Assembly: GCA_024644425.1 (NCBI GenBank)
Contig: JAHELA010000052.1
Location: 1 to 9,577, forward strand
DNA length: 9,577 nucleotides
Direction of reading: 5' to 3'
Source of the DNA: Nitrosomonadaceae bacterium
Lineage (GTDB): Bacteria > Pseudomonadota > Gammaproteobacteria > Burkholderiales > Nitrosomonadaceae
In this document: piece by piece, positions 1 to 7,099 of the stretch
Layout of the letters: each line of letters starts with the position of its first letter
Position numbering within the stretch: position 1 is the first letter of the stretch
Position numbers and translations under genes: made by a program
Notes under the pieces: generated by a model
The model's database searches: none
What the model was told of the DNA's origin: nothing
The model's input: only the letters and a program-made list of their open reading frames with translations

Positions 1-559
1 GATTGAATATTCGACTATAGGCATCATACATAATCTGATATGTTTTTTTCAGACTCAAAATATCAACATGAAATGAATAGGCATCCTTCATTACAAACTC
101 ACGCGCTCTCATTACACCAAAGCGAGGACGGATTTCATCACGAAATTTTGTTTGAATCTGATATAGAGTAAGCGGCAGCTGACGATAACTTTTTATTTCC
201 CGCCTTACGATGTCAGTAATAACTTCTTCATGGGTAGGACCAAAGCAGAAATCACGTTGATACCTATCTTTGATTCTCAACATCAACGGCCCAAATTTGT
301 CCCATCGCTTGGTCTCTTGCCACAAATCAGCTGGTTGCACTACAGGCATTAAAAGCTCTACAGCTCCACTCTTATCCATTTCCTCCCGTACAATATATTC
401 GACCTTGCGTAACACTCTCAAACCCATAGGCATCCAAGTATATAAACCACTTCCAAGACGCTTAATGAGGCCTGCACGCAACATCAGTCTATGACTGACT
501 AACTCTGCTTCAGCGGGAGCCTCTTTGAGAGTAGATAAAAAAAATTGTGATACACGCAT
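1..559 (-). CDS. proS: Prolyl-tRNA synthetase, N-terminal part (cut by window edge)
   Basis: ProS charges tRNA-Pro with proline in the cytoplasm. Reading the minus strand from the ATG at 559-557 gives 186 uninterrupted codons that run off the left edge. The product starts MRVSQFFLSTLKEAPAEAEL, the usual bacterial ProS opening. Class II synthetase features are visible: the motif 1 region (about residues 38-72, GLYTWMPMGLRVLRKVE), the THEE loop (109-112) and motif 2 (RDEIRPR, 140-146, followed by FGVMRAREFVMKDAYSFH). The editing domain, motif 3 and the anticodon-binding domain would lie outside the window. The start is clear from homology, although there is only a weak GGA upstream rather than a full Shine-Dalgarno. 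The gene is divergent from rppH, with a 389-bp spacer between them. The identification is firm; the rest of the gene cannot be assessed. Confidence 0.96.
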   Translation of the reverse strand, partial: MRVSQFFLSTLKEAPAEAELVSHRLMLRAGLIKRLGSGLYTWMPMGLRVLRKVEYIVREEMDKSGAVELLMPVVQPADLWQETKRWDKFGPLMLRIKDRYQRDFCFGPTHEEVITDIVRREIKSYRQLPLTLYQIQTKFRDEIRPRFGVMRAREFVMKDAYSFHVDILSLKKTYQIMYDAYSRIFN

Positions 560-593
560 CGTCTAGTTCCGTTACAACAATTGAATGAAAGTA

Positions 594-599
594 ATTCTA
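594..599 (-). promoter_or_regulatory. Possible -10 element for proS
   Basis: On the minus strand this reads TAGAAT, five of six matches to the sigma-70 -10 consensus, 34 nt upstream of the proS start codon. No good -35 hexamer sits at 16-18 bp, so this is only a candidate. Confidence 0.25.
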
Positions 600-672
600 C
601 CTTGAAATATTGTCATGCGTATTATTTGCCCACAGCATTTACGATAGTTACCCTGTGTAATGTAATAATCTG

Positions 673-703
673 CACTATCTCATTTAAAGATAGTGTTTCT
701 TAT
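673..703 (+). terminator. Hairpin with T-rich tail in the divergent spacer
   Basis: CACTATCT (673-680) and AGATAGTG (688-695) form a perfect 8-bp stem with a 7-nt loop, followed on the + strand by TTTCTT and, further on, a run of six T (711-716). The shape resembles a weak intrinsic terminator reading rightward. No gene precedes it on this strand, so it may end a short non-coding transcript or lie in the rppH leader. It may equally be a chance structure in AT-rich DNA. Confidence 0.35.
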
Positions 704-889
704 GAGTTCTTTTTTATGGAAATTATCAGTTACGATTAAAACAACGTCAATAGAATCAGAAGCATGCGCTTACCAGCCTGCACGATCAATTATAAATCTC
801 TGCCAAATCAGTACGGATACCAAAAAATAAATTTAACGCGACAAATTGTGCAATTGATTTTATTAATTTAATGATTGCTTTCATTCTAG

Positions 890-897
890 TATAAAAT
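890..897 (+). promoter_or_regulatory. Possible -10 element for rppH
   Basis: TATAAAAT lies about 50 nt upstream of the rppH ATG and resembles a sigma-70 -10 box. The best-spaced upstream hexamer (TTTAAT at 867-872, 17 bp away) matches the -35 consensus poorly, so the assignment is tentative. Confidence 0.35.
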
Positions 898-948
898 ATG
901 AAAAAATCCATATTAATATTTTTGTGACGAATCACACGAGCAAATCAC

Positions 949-1515
949 ATGATTGACCGGAATGGATATCGCTCCAATGTTGGCATTATTTTACTGAATA
1001 AGAAAAATGAAGTCTTCTGGGGCAAACGTATTAAACAAAACTCATGGCAATTCCCTCAAGGTGGCATTAATCCGGGTGAAAGCCCAAAACAGGCCATGTA
1101 CAGAGAATTAGCAGAGGAAATAGGTCTAAACCCTTGTCATGTCGAAATTGTTGGACGTACTCGTGACTGGTTACGTTATGAAGTACCAGATCATTGGATA
1201 AAACGTGAGTGGCGTGGAAATTACAAAGGACAAAAACAAATTTGGTATTTATTACGCCTGGTAGGACGCGATTCTGATGTATCGTTACGTACAAGCATTC
1301 GCCCCGAATTCGATGCCTGGAGATGGAATCAGTACTGGGTAGAATTGGAATCAGTAGTTGAATTTAAACGTCAAGTCTACTATCAAGCTCTTACTGAGTT
1401 AGCACGCTTACTCAGCCACGAGCCCCATAAAATAAATAATTATGACAAGAATGACAGAAACTATAACAAAGCACACAATTTAAATACAACTATACCCACC
1501 AAACATGCTAAATAG
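949..1515 (+). CDS. rppH: RNA 5'-pyrophosphohydrolase RppH (Nudix)
   Basis: RppH removes pyrophosphate from the 5' end of triphosphorylated mRNAs, exposing a monophosphate that favours RNase E attack and so starts mRNA decay. The 188-residue product opens MIDRNGYRSNVGIILLN, the standard RppH start. It carries a complete Nudix box at residues 38-60: G38, E44, R52-E53, E56-E57, G59 and L60 all fit the GX5EX7REUXEEXGU pattern, so the metal-binding glutamates are intact. The WQFPQGG lead-in (33-39) is also typical. The conserved domain ends near residue 160. The last ~27 residues are rich in N, K and T and look unstructured; a variable tail is common in betaproteobacterial RppH, and its composition here follows the AT bias. 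Only a weak GAG (938-940) precedes the ATG. The gene is divergent from proS and lies upstream of hfq on the same strand. Confidence 0.96.
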   Translation: MIDRNGYRSNVGIILLNKKNEVFWGKRIKQNSWQFPQGGINPGESPKQAMYRELAEEIGLNPCHVEIVGRTRDWLRYEVPDHWIKREWRGNYKGQKQIWYLLRLVGRDSDVSLRTSIRPEFDAWRWNQYWVELESVVEFKRQVYYQALTELARLLSHEPHKINNYDKNDRNYNKAHNLNTTIPTKHAK

Positions 1516-1829
1516 TTTTTGCTGGAAAATAAATTTGCTCAAGATAACGCCCAAAAAACATTCAACTCAGCAACTTGAATAGCAAGCAACCTAACACATT
1601 CAACTTTCTGTTCCAAATATATCTAAAATCAATTTCACAGTATTGCAAGCTTGCACGCTTTGCAGTTTATTGCAAATTATTCTTGTATGGCGCAAACCTA
1701 AAAAACCTTCTATTACCTAGTTTGAATCGATGGCGATATTTCTTATCATCTCATAAATCTAGAGATATAGATTTACTATTAGAAATCAAGTAAAGTTGAC
1801 TCTCGAATAATTAAAACATGGAGCCACCC
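1516..1829. other. Intergenic spacer rppH / hfq
   Basis: About 310 bp with no gene I can support. One reading frame stays open at 1575-1793, but it begins at TTG, has no ribosome binding site and resembles nothing I know. The stretch holds a 12-bp palindrome TGCAAGCTTGCA (1644-1655) and a weak AT-rich hairpin AAATCTA/TAGATTT (1755-1774) with a 6-nt loop. The hfq promoter probably lies here; no convincing -35/-10 pair stands out. In many betaproteobacteria der sits upstream of hfq, and no trace of it is visible. Confidence 0.6.
1820..1823 (+). promoter_or_regulatory. Shine-Dalgarno of hfq
   Basis: GGAG lies 6 nt before the ATG at 1830. An in-frame ATG at 1818 overlaps this GGAG and has no ribosome binding site of its own, so the motif decides the start in favour of 1830. 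Confidence 0.75.
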
Positions 1830-2075
1830 ATGACTGCTAAAGGACAACTATTACAAGATCCGTTTTTAAACACATTACGAAAAGAGCATATTCCCGTATC
1901 GATTTATCTAGTAAATGGCATTAAATTGCAAGGTCACATTGACTCATTTGATCAATATGTAGTACTTCTTAAAAATACGGTTACACAAATGGTATATAAG
2001 CACGCGATCTCTACCGTTGTTCCCACCAAAACTTTCAATACTCCACTTGAGGCGCTAGACACACCAGATGCCTGA
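1830..2075 (+). CDS. hfq: RNA chaperone Hfq
   Basis: Hfq is a hexameric Sm-like protein that binds small RNAs and mRNAs and promotes their pairing. The chosen start gives 81 residues beginning MTAKGQLLQDPFLNTLRKEH. The Sm1 region spans roughly residues 21-50 and the Sm2 motif YKHAISTVVP residues 56-65. Proximal-face RNA-binding residues are present: Q9, D10, Q42, Y43 (phenylalanine in E. coli), K57 and H58. The rim patch reads RKEH (17-20) where E. coli has RRER; RKEH is usual in betaproteobacteria. The C-terminal tail after the Sm core is short (about 16 residues) and acidic, much shorter than in E. coli. An upstream in-frame ATG at 1818 would add four residues (MEPP) but overlaps the Shine-Dalgarno. 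The stop overlaps the hflX start by 8 bp, indicating translational coupling. Confidence 0.97.
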   Translation: MTAKGQLLQDPFLNTLRKEHIPVSIYLVNGIKLQGHIDSFDQYVVLLKNTVTQMVYKHAISTVVPTKTFNTPLEALDTPDA

Positions 2076-3252
2076 ACTCACCACTTGTAACATAGCTGAT
2101 AATGTTAATACTTGCGTATTAGTGAGCTTGGACTCTGGCAATTGTAGTTACTTAGAAAATTCAGAAGAATTACAACAACTAGCTACAAGCGACGGACTAA
2201 TTATTCTTGCAGTAATAAAGGGCAAATGTTCTCGCCCCAACCCTTCTACCTATGCAGGAAATGGCAAGGTAAACGAAATTGCTTCGGTACTGAAACAAAC
2301 TGGAGCCTCGTTGGTAATCTTTAATAATAATCTTTCTCCAGCCCAACAACGTAATCTAGAACAATTTCTACAGTGTCGTGTGATAGATCGCACCAGTCTA
2401 ATTTTAGATATATTTGCTCAACGTGCTAAAAGTCACGAGGGGAAACTACAAGTGGAATTGGCCCAACTTGAGCACCTAGCTACTCGCCTAGTACGTGGTT
2501 GGACTCATTTGGAGCGCCAAAAAGGTGGTATAGGGCTACGTGGACCTGGTGAAACTCAATTAGAAACAGATCGACGGCTACTTGGAAAACGGGTTAAACT
2601 TCTCAAAGAGAAACTTGCTAAATTCCAGTCTCAACGAAATTTACAACGACGTACAAGACAGCGCGCTCATGTTATGTCAGTTTCTATTATTGGTTATACA
2701 AACGCTGGTAAGTCTACTCTATTTAATTGTCTCACCCGCGCAAGCGCCTACACCGCTAATAAATTTTTTGCTACATTAGATGCAACTACACGTAAATTGT
2801 TCATTCAGGGACATGGCCCACTGGTGATTTCAGACACTGTGGGCTTTATACATGAACTACCACACACATTAATTGCTGCATTTCGGGCCACCTTAGAGGA
2901 AACTGTGCAAGCTAATATCTTACTGCACGTTGTAGATGCAGGTAGCCCTAACCGAGAAGAGCAGATAGAGGAAGTCAATAAGGTACTTAGGGAAATAGGA
3001 GCTGATGCTATCCCACAAATTCTTGTATTAAACAAAATTGATTTGCTCAATATATCATCAGGAACATCAGGGTATCAACGCAACGAATATGGTAGAATAT
3101 CCCAAGTTAGGTTGAGCGCAAAAAACGGTGAAGGGCTTGAGTTTATTAGGATGGCACTAGCTGAAACAATTGAACAGGGTACTTCGCAATGGTGTAGAAT
3201 ATCGCCTGAAATTAAAGATGCAATTAATAGATGTACTACGGTTAGCCATTGA
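2068..3252 (+). CDS. hflX: Ribosome-associated GTPase HflX
   Basis: HflX is a GTPase that binds the large ribosomal subunit and can split stalled or stress-damaged ribosomes. The 394-residue product has the N-terminal HflX domain (about 15-190), including the family signature RGPGETQLETDRR (158-170), followed by a basic coiled stretch. The G domain then shows G1 GYTNAGKST (209-217), G3 DTVGF (256-260), G4 NKID (322-325) and G5 SAK (350-352). All nucleotide-binding motifs are intact. The C-terminal extension after G5 is short, so the protein is somewhat shorter than the 426-residue E. coli HflX. The ATG overlaps the hfq stop (shared ATGCCTGA), and a GAGG lies 15 nt upstream, a little far for a strong site, so coupling to hfq translation is likely. 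It is followed by hflK after 91 bp. Confidence 0.97.
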   Translation: MPELTTCNIADNVNTCVLVSLDSGNCSYLENSEELQQLATSDGLIILAVIKGKCSRPNPSTYAGNGKVNEIASVLKQTGASLVIFNNNLSPAQQRNLEQFLQCRVIDRTSLILDIFAQRAKSHEGKLQVELAQLEHLATRLVRGWTHLERQKGGIGLRGPGETQLETDRRLLGKRVKLLKEKLAKFQSQRNLQRRTRQRAHVMSVSIIGYTNAGKSTLFNCLTRASAYTANKFFATLDATTRKLFIQGHGPLVISDTVGFIHELPHTLIAAFRATLEETVQANILLHVVDAGSPNREEQIEEVNKVLREIGADAIPQILVLNKIDLLNISSGTSGYQRNEYGRISQVRLSAKNGEGLEFIRMALAETIEQGTSQWCRISPEIKDAINRCTTVSH

Positions 3253-3343
3253 ACTAGCAAATTAAATAGTGCGATTAGTATTTTTATCGGAGCAAATAAT
3301 TAATCATCAGATTTAGTTACTAATTAAAAAATTAAATATCATT

Positions 3344-4561
3344 ATGGGATTAAACGACCCCCAGTGGGGAAGAAAAAAAGGCGGTTCTGGTCCACCTGAT
3401 CTGGACGAGATGTTACGTAACGTCAATAAAAAACTCAACGACCTTTTTGGACGTAAACGCCGAGGTAACAATGGATCTGGTGATGGATCTGGTGGCGATG
3501 ATGGAGCTGGCGGCAGAAAACACTTTAGTGGGGGATTAAGTATTGGTCTGATTCTTGGGCTGCTGCTATTGCTGTGGATAGCTAGTGGTTTCTATATTGT
3601 CAACGAAGGTAATCGAGGAGTAGTTCTGCGTTTTGGGCAGTACATTGAAACCACCCAAGCAGGGTTACGTTGGCATTTACCATACCCTGCTGAAACTGTA
3701 GAAACCGTTAATGTAAGTCAAGTGCGAACAGTTGAAATCGGTTATCGTAAAAACGTGACAAGTAAGGTACTTAAAGAATCATTGATGCTAACTGATGATG
3801 AAAACATCATTGACATTCAGTTTGCTGTGCAATACATACTCAAGAATCCCGAAGAATACCTGTTTAATAACCGCGACCCAGAAGAAGCTGTACTGCAAGC
3901 TGCAGAATCTTCTATTCGTGAAGTTATTGGAAAAAGTAAAATGGATTACGTGCTCTACGAAGGACGCGAAGATGTAGCAGCAAAAGCACACGTGTTGATG
4001 CAAGACCTTCTCGACAATTACAAAATAGGGATTGCTATCAGCAAAGTAACCATGCAAAACGCGCAACCACCGGAACAAGTCCAAGCAGCATTTGACGATG
4101 CAGTAAAAGCGGGCCAGGACATGGAAAGGCAGAGAAATGAGGGGCAAGCATACGCAAACGACGTTATCCCTAGAGCAACCGGTAATGCCGCCCGCCTAAT
4201 GGAAGAAGCTGAGGGATACAAACAACGTGTGATTGAAAACTCCTCTGGTGACGCTAGTCGTTTCAAACAAATCTTAGTTGAATATAGTAAGGCACCTCGT
4301 GTAACTCGTGATCGCCTTTACCTGGACATGATGCAGGAAGTACTATCGGGCACAAACAAGATAGTAGTTGACCAAAAAAATAGTAATAACTTGTTATATT
4401 TACCTTTAGATAAATTGATAGAAAAGAGTTCTCCTGCTCCAACTCCAGCTACTGTAACATCACCTCAAGTAGTTGCTCCAGTGGAACCTATGGTCAACAA
4501 TGCGACTCGAACACAACGTACACGCGAAGCATTCCGAATACGCGAACGGGAGTCAAGATAG
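3344..4561 (+). CDS. hflK: FtsH modulator HflK (SPFH family membrane protein)
   Basis: HflK pairs with HflC to build a large inner-membrane SPFH complex that encloses the FtsH protease and controls its access to substrates. The 405-residue product has a soluble N-terminal segment with the HflK signature (MGLNDPQWG, then PPDLDEMLRNVNKKL), a glycine/aspartate-rich linker (41-57) and one transmembrane helix at about 64-86. The SPFH/band 7 domain begins at NEGNRGVVLRFGQY (87-100) and continues to about residue 260, followed by an alpha-helical region. The C-terminal tail is rich in proline, threonine and basic residues. The start is fixed by homology, since no Shine-Dalgarno is visible close to it. 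The linker is encoded partly by a 12-bp tandem repeat. The stop codon TAG is directly followed by the hflC ATG. Confidence 0.96.
   Translation: MGLNDPQWGRKKGGSGPPDLDEMLRNVNKKLNDLFGRKRRGNNGSGDGSGGDDGAGGRKHFSGGLSIGLILGLLLLLWIASGFYIVNEGNRGVVLRFGQYIETTQAGLRWHLPYPAETVETVNVSQVRTVEIGYRKNVTSKVLKESLMLTDDENIIDIQFAVQYILKNPEEYLFNNRDPEEAVLQAAESSIREVIGKSKMDYVLYEGREDVAAKAHVLMQDLLDNYKIGIAISKVTMQNAQPPEQVQAAFDDAVKAGQDMERQRNEGQAYANDVIPRATGNAARLMEEAEGYKQRVIENSSGDASRFKQILVEYSKAPRVTRDRLYLDMMQEVLSGTNKIVVDQKNSNNLLYLPLDKLIEKSSPAPTPATVTSPQVVAPVEPMVNNATRTQRTREAFRIRERESR
3471..3494 (+). repeat. 12-bp tandem repeat in hflK linker
   Basis: ATGGATCTGGTG occurs twice in direct succession (3471-3482 and 3483-3494), with a degenerate continuation (GATGATGGAGCTGG). 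It encodes part of the glycine/serine/aspartate linker before the transmembrane helix. The unit is a multiple of three, so slippage would change linker length without a frameshift. Confidence 0.8.
4548..4552 (+). promoter_or_regulatory. Shine-Dalgarno of hflC
   Basis: GGGAG lies 9 nt upstream of the hflC ATG, inside the last codons of hflK. It supports the start at 4562 and lets hflC be translated from the hflK message. Confidence 0.7.
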
Positions 4562-5437
4562 ATGAAAAGCCAAAGTACACTGTTAGGCATTGTTATCGCT
4601 TTGTTCCTTCTGGTGAGCTCATCAATGTATATTGTAGATCAGCGCCAAAAGGCTATCGTCTTCCAACTAGGTGAAGTAGTCGATGTAAGAACTGATCCGG
4701 GGTTATATTTTAAGATTCCTATGGTACAAAATGTACGCTTTTTTGATTCACGCATATTGACTATGGATGCTGAGGAACCAGAGCGATACATCACTTCAGA
4801 GAAAAAGAATGTGCTAGTGGACCTGTTCGTCAAGTGGCGTATTATTGATGTAAAACAATATTTCATCAGTGTGCGAGGCGACGAAGCTTTAGCTAGAGTT
4901 CGACTAGCCCAGACAATAAACTCTGGTCTCCGCGATGAGTTTGGTAATCGTACAGTACATGAGGTAGTTTCTGGCCAGCGCGATACAATTATGGAAACGA
5001 CACGTTTGAAGGCCGATACTGATGCCCGAAAAATTGGGGTAGAAGTAGTGGATGTACGTCTAAAGCGTGTAGATCTACCACAACAAGTAAGTGAATCAGT
5101 CTACCGCCGCATGGAAGCAGAAAGAAAACGTGTGGCTAATGAACTGCGTTCAACCGGTGCAGCGGACTCTGAAAAAATTCGTTCCAATGCTGACCGTCAA
5201 CGTGAAGTAATTCTAGCGAAAGCCTATCGAGATGCCCAAAAAATCAAGGGTGAAGGTGATGCTAAGGCCACAAAAATCTATGCTGCAGCATTTCAGCAGA
5301 ACCCAGAGTTCTACTCTTTCTATCGTAGTTTAGAAGCATATAAAAAGAGCTTCCATAACAAAGGCGACATGATGGTACTCGAACCAAACTCTGAATTTTT
5401 CAAGTACTTGAAAAATTCAGGCAAAAATAATAATTAA
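4562..5437 (+). CDS. hflC: FtsH modulator HflC (SPFH family membrane protein)
   Basis: HflC is the partner of HflK in the membrane complex that surrounds FtsH. The 291-residue product has an N-terminal signal-anchor helix (about 7-25), then the SPFH domain starting at DQRQKAIVFQLGEVV and running to about residue 190. A charged helical region follows (RRMEAERKRVANELR, then the alanine-rich GEGDAKATKIYAAAF), and the end is SEFFKYLKNSG, typical of HflC. It is shorter than the 334-residue E. coli protein, mainly through loss of insertions. The gene begins on the base after the hflK stop, so the two are surely co-translated, as expected for subunits of one complex. The last codons contain a perfect 30-bp palindrome (5391-5420). 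Confidence 0.96.
   Translation: MKSQSTLLGIVIALFLLVSSSMYIVDQRQKAIVFQLGEVVDVRTDPGLYFKIPMVQNVRFFDSRILTMDAEEPERYITSEKKNVLVDLFVKWRIIDVKQYFISVRGDEALARVRLAQTINSGLRDEFGNRTVHEVVSGQRDTIMETTRLKADTDARKIGVEVVDVRLKRVDLPQQVSESVYRRMEAERKRVANELRSTGAADSEKIRSNADRQREVILAKAYRDAQKIKGEGDAKATKIYAAAFQQNPEFYSFYRSLEAYKKSFHNKGDMMVLEPNSEFFKYLKNSGKNNN
5391..5420. repeat. Perfect 30-bp palindrome at the hflC 3' end
   Basis: The half-site CTGAATTTTTCAAG is followed by TA and its exact reverse complement, so all 30 bp are self-complementary. In RNA it could fold into a 13-bp stem with a GUAC loop. It lies wholly inside the final hflC codons, which encode the conserved SEFFKYLKNS. No T-run follows at once, so it is not a standard intrinsic terminator. 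It could be an mRNA-stabilising or processing hairpin between the hflKC part and the downstream genes, or a binding site; I cannot tell which. Confidence 0.85.
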
Positions 5438-5575
5438 GAAAGATGAGTTATAGTAACGCAAAACTTGCAAAACTTTTTGTGCTAATTTTAAGTAGGATAC
5501 AGCCACTATATTTTTTATTTATACCGGTTAGCAAAAAAACCTGTTTTAGAACATTAGCTTAATAATCCGTCCTAT

Positions 5576-5580
5576 AGGAG
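5576..5580 (+). promoter_or_regulatory. Shine-Dalgarno of the DUF2065 gene
   Basis: AGGAG lies 10 nt upstream of the ATG at 5591. It supports this 61-codon frame as a genuine gene. Confidence 0.7.
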
Positions 5581-5590
5581 TTATTAAAAT

Positions 5591-5776
5591 ATGTGGGACA
5601 CTTTGCTAATTGCATTTGCTTTAATGTTAGTACTAGAAGGAATGCTGCCGTTCTTACTGCCTAGTATTTGGCGCGAGACTTTCAAGAAACTAACCGAAAT
5701 AGGTGACAATCAAGTACGCTTCATTGGTCTGACATCGATGCTATTAGGATTACTGTTGCTATATCTTGTGAAATAA
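5591..5776 (+). CDS. DUF2065 (YjeT-like) small membrane protein
   Basis: A 61-residue protein with two hydrophobic segments, about residues 4-24 and 44-60, joined by a short polar loop (SIWRETFKKLTEIGDNQVR). This length, the double-helix pattern and the ending LLGLLLLYLV match the DUF2065 family, known in E. coli as YjeT. That gene also lies just downstream of hflC and upstream of purA. The position suggests a link to the HflKC-FtsH membrane system, but the function is unknown to me. It has a clear AGGAG upstream. It is separated from hflC by 153 bp, which may contain its own promoter, though no clear -35/-10 pair stands out, and from hisZ by 45 bp. Confidence 0.9.
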   Translation: MWDTLLIAFALMLVLEGMLPFLLPSIWRETFKKLTEIGDNQVRFIGLTSMLLGLLLLYLVK

Positions 5777-5821
5777 ACCCACATCTTTTCACTTCTATAC
5801 AGTGTTGTCCGAGTAATAAAT

Positions 5822-6994
5822 ATGCGTAATTGGGTACTACCCGAATACATTGAAGACATTCTACCCGCAGAGGCACTGCGCATAGAGGCAATGCGGCGAC
5901 GAATTCTGGACTGGCTACTAGTGCATGGCTATCAATTGGTAGGACCACCCATGCTAGAGTTTATAGAATCGCTGAACTCAGGTAGTGGCAGTGATATGAA
6001 TTTACGAACGTTCAAGGTAGTTGATCAACTAAGTAGCAGAATGATGGGGTTACGTGCAGACATAACGCCACAAACCGCACGTATTGATGCTCACTTGCTA
6101 AATTGTAATGGTGTTACCCGTTTATGCTATGCAGGTAGTGTGCTACACACTGTACCGTTGGGATTAACCACTACTCGCGAACCACTCCAAATTGGCGCAG
6201 AACTTTATGGCCACGCTGGACTGGAAAGTGATTTAGAAATTCAGCGGCTCATGTTACAAGTTTTAGCGATGTCTGACATAGATAAAGTCCACCTTGATCT
6301 TGGCCACGTTGCTGTGTTCCGTGGTATTGTTAAAAGCGCTGGAATTTCGACCGACTTGGAATCGGAATTATTTAGTACACTACAAGCTAAGGACATTCCT
6401 GCATTGAAGGAACTCTGTGCGGGCCCCGGAAAAAATATACGAAAAAGTGTGAAAGAAGCCTTAATGTTATTACCTAAATTATATGGTGACAAAAAAGTAC
6501 TGAAACTAGCACGTAAACTTTTACCTGATTACCCAATAATTAACAAGGCGCTAGATGAATTAGAGGTGGTAGCAACGGATTTAAAGTCAGTAGTCGACAC
6601 TCTTGCTTTCGACCTAGCTGACTTACGTGGCTATAATTATCACAGTGGTATTGTATTTGCAGCTTATACCAATGGCTATCCAAATGCTATTGCACTAGGC
6701 GGACGTTATGATGAAATCGGCAAGGCATTTGGAAGAGCCCGTCCGGCAACTGGATTTAGTATGGATTTGCGTGAATTATCGAGACTTGTAAAGTCTCCTA
6801 ATTCCCTCCCCAAGGGAATATTAGCGCCATATAGAAAAAACGATAAAAATCTTGAGAGAAAAATTGAACAACTTCGTACTAAAAACCAGATGGTAGTAGT
6901 GGAGTTACCAGGCCATGGAGGCAACAAAGATTCATTCAATTGTGACCGAAAGCTAGTATTACGAAATAAAGTATGGAAAGTTGTTAATATTTAA
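5822..6994 (+). CDS. hisZ: ATP phosphoribosyltransferase regulatory subunit HisZ
   Basis: HisZ is a histidyl-tRNA synthetase paralogue that binds the short form of HisG. The complex catalyses the first step of histidine synthesis (ATP plus PRPP), and HisZ is needed for activity and histidine feedback. The 390-residue product opens MRNWVLPEYIEDILPAEALR, the usual betaproteobacterial HisZ start. It keeps the class II synthetase-like fold, seen in LRADITPQ (77-84), YNYHSGIVFAAY (271-282) and GGRYDEIG (293-300) followed by FGRARPATGFSMDL. It lacks the C-terminal anticodon-binding domain of HisRS, and its short length and position before purA separate it from hisS. Only a weak GAG (5811-5813) precedes the ATG. 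The predicted presence of a short-form HisG elsewhere in the genome follows from the family. Confidence 0.95.
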   Translation: MRNWVLPEYIEDILPAEALRIEAMRRRILDWLLVHGYQLVGPPMLEFIESLNSGSGSDMNLRTFKVVDQLSSRMMGLRADITPQTARIDAHLLNCNGVTRLCYAGSVLHTVPLGLTTTREPLQIGAELYGHAGLESDLEIQRLMLQVLAMSDIDKVHLDLGHVAVFRGIVKSAGISTDLESELFSTLQAKDIPALKELCAGPGKNIRKSVKEALMLLPKLYGDKKVLKLARKLLPDYPIINKALDELEVVATDLKSVVDTLAFDLADLRGYNYHSGIVFAAYTNGYPNAIALGGRYDEIGKAFGRARPATGFSMDLRELSRLVKSPNSLPKGILAPYRKNDKNLERKIEQLRTKNQMVVVELPGHGGNKDSFNCDRKLVLRNKVWKVVNI

Positions 6995-7099
6995 TTTTAT
7001 CTTCATAAGCATTTAATCCCTAAATTACTTAGCAGAAGAATAATTATTTTTTCACTAGATCATAGGTTTTATTAGGATATTTTTTAATACTAAATCAAT

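Larger units (their letters stand above)
560..948. other. Divergent intergenic spacer proS / rppH
   Basis: This 389-bp stretch separates the divergent proS and rppH genes and holds no convincing coding sequence in any frame. It must carry the promoters of both genes. I see a possible -10 for each gene, a hairpin followed by a T-rich stretch at 673-720, and a weak inverted repeat CACAG/CTGTG near 631-657. The region is AT-rich and could hold a small RNA or the remains of a lost gene, but nothing in it can be identified. Confidence 0.6.

Noticed and set aside
270..494. Plus-strand open frame inside proS, and similar opposite-strand frames inside hflX, hflK, hflC, hisZ and purA
   Set aside because: They are antisense or out-of-frame to well-supported genes, with no ribosome binding sites or family resemblance.
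683..769. Minus-strand open stretch of 29 codons (contains DVVLIVTDNFHKKEL) as a gene fragment
   Set aside because: It is short, bounded by stops, has no start, and overlaps the hairpin. There is no recognisable family, so it is probably chance.
1575..1793. 72-codon frame between rppH and hfq as a gene
   Set aside because: It starts at TTG with no ribosome binding site, has AT-driven composition (many N, K, L, F) and resembles no family I know.
1796..1801. TTGACT just before hfq as a -35 box
   Set aside because: A -10 at normal spacing would fall on the hfq start codon, so it cannot drive an hfq message with a leader.
1818..2075. hfq starting at the ATG at 1818
   Set aside because: That ATG overlaps the GGAG that serves the ATG at 1830. 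Starting at 1830 gives the standard Hfq N-terminus.
5822..6994. hisZ as a histidyl-tRNA synthetase (hisS)
   Set aside because: It lacks the C-terminal anticodon-binding domain, is short (390 residues), and sits in the conserved hisZ-purA context.
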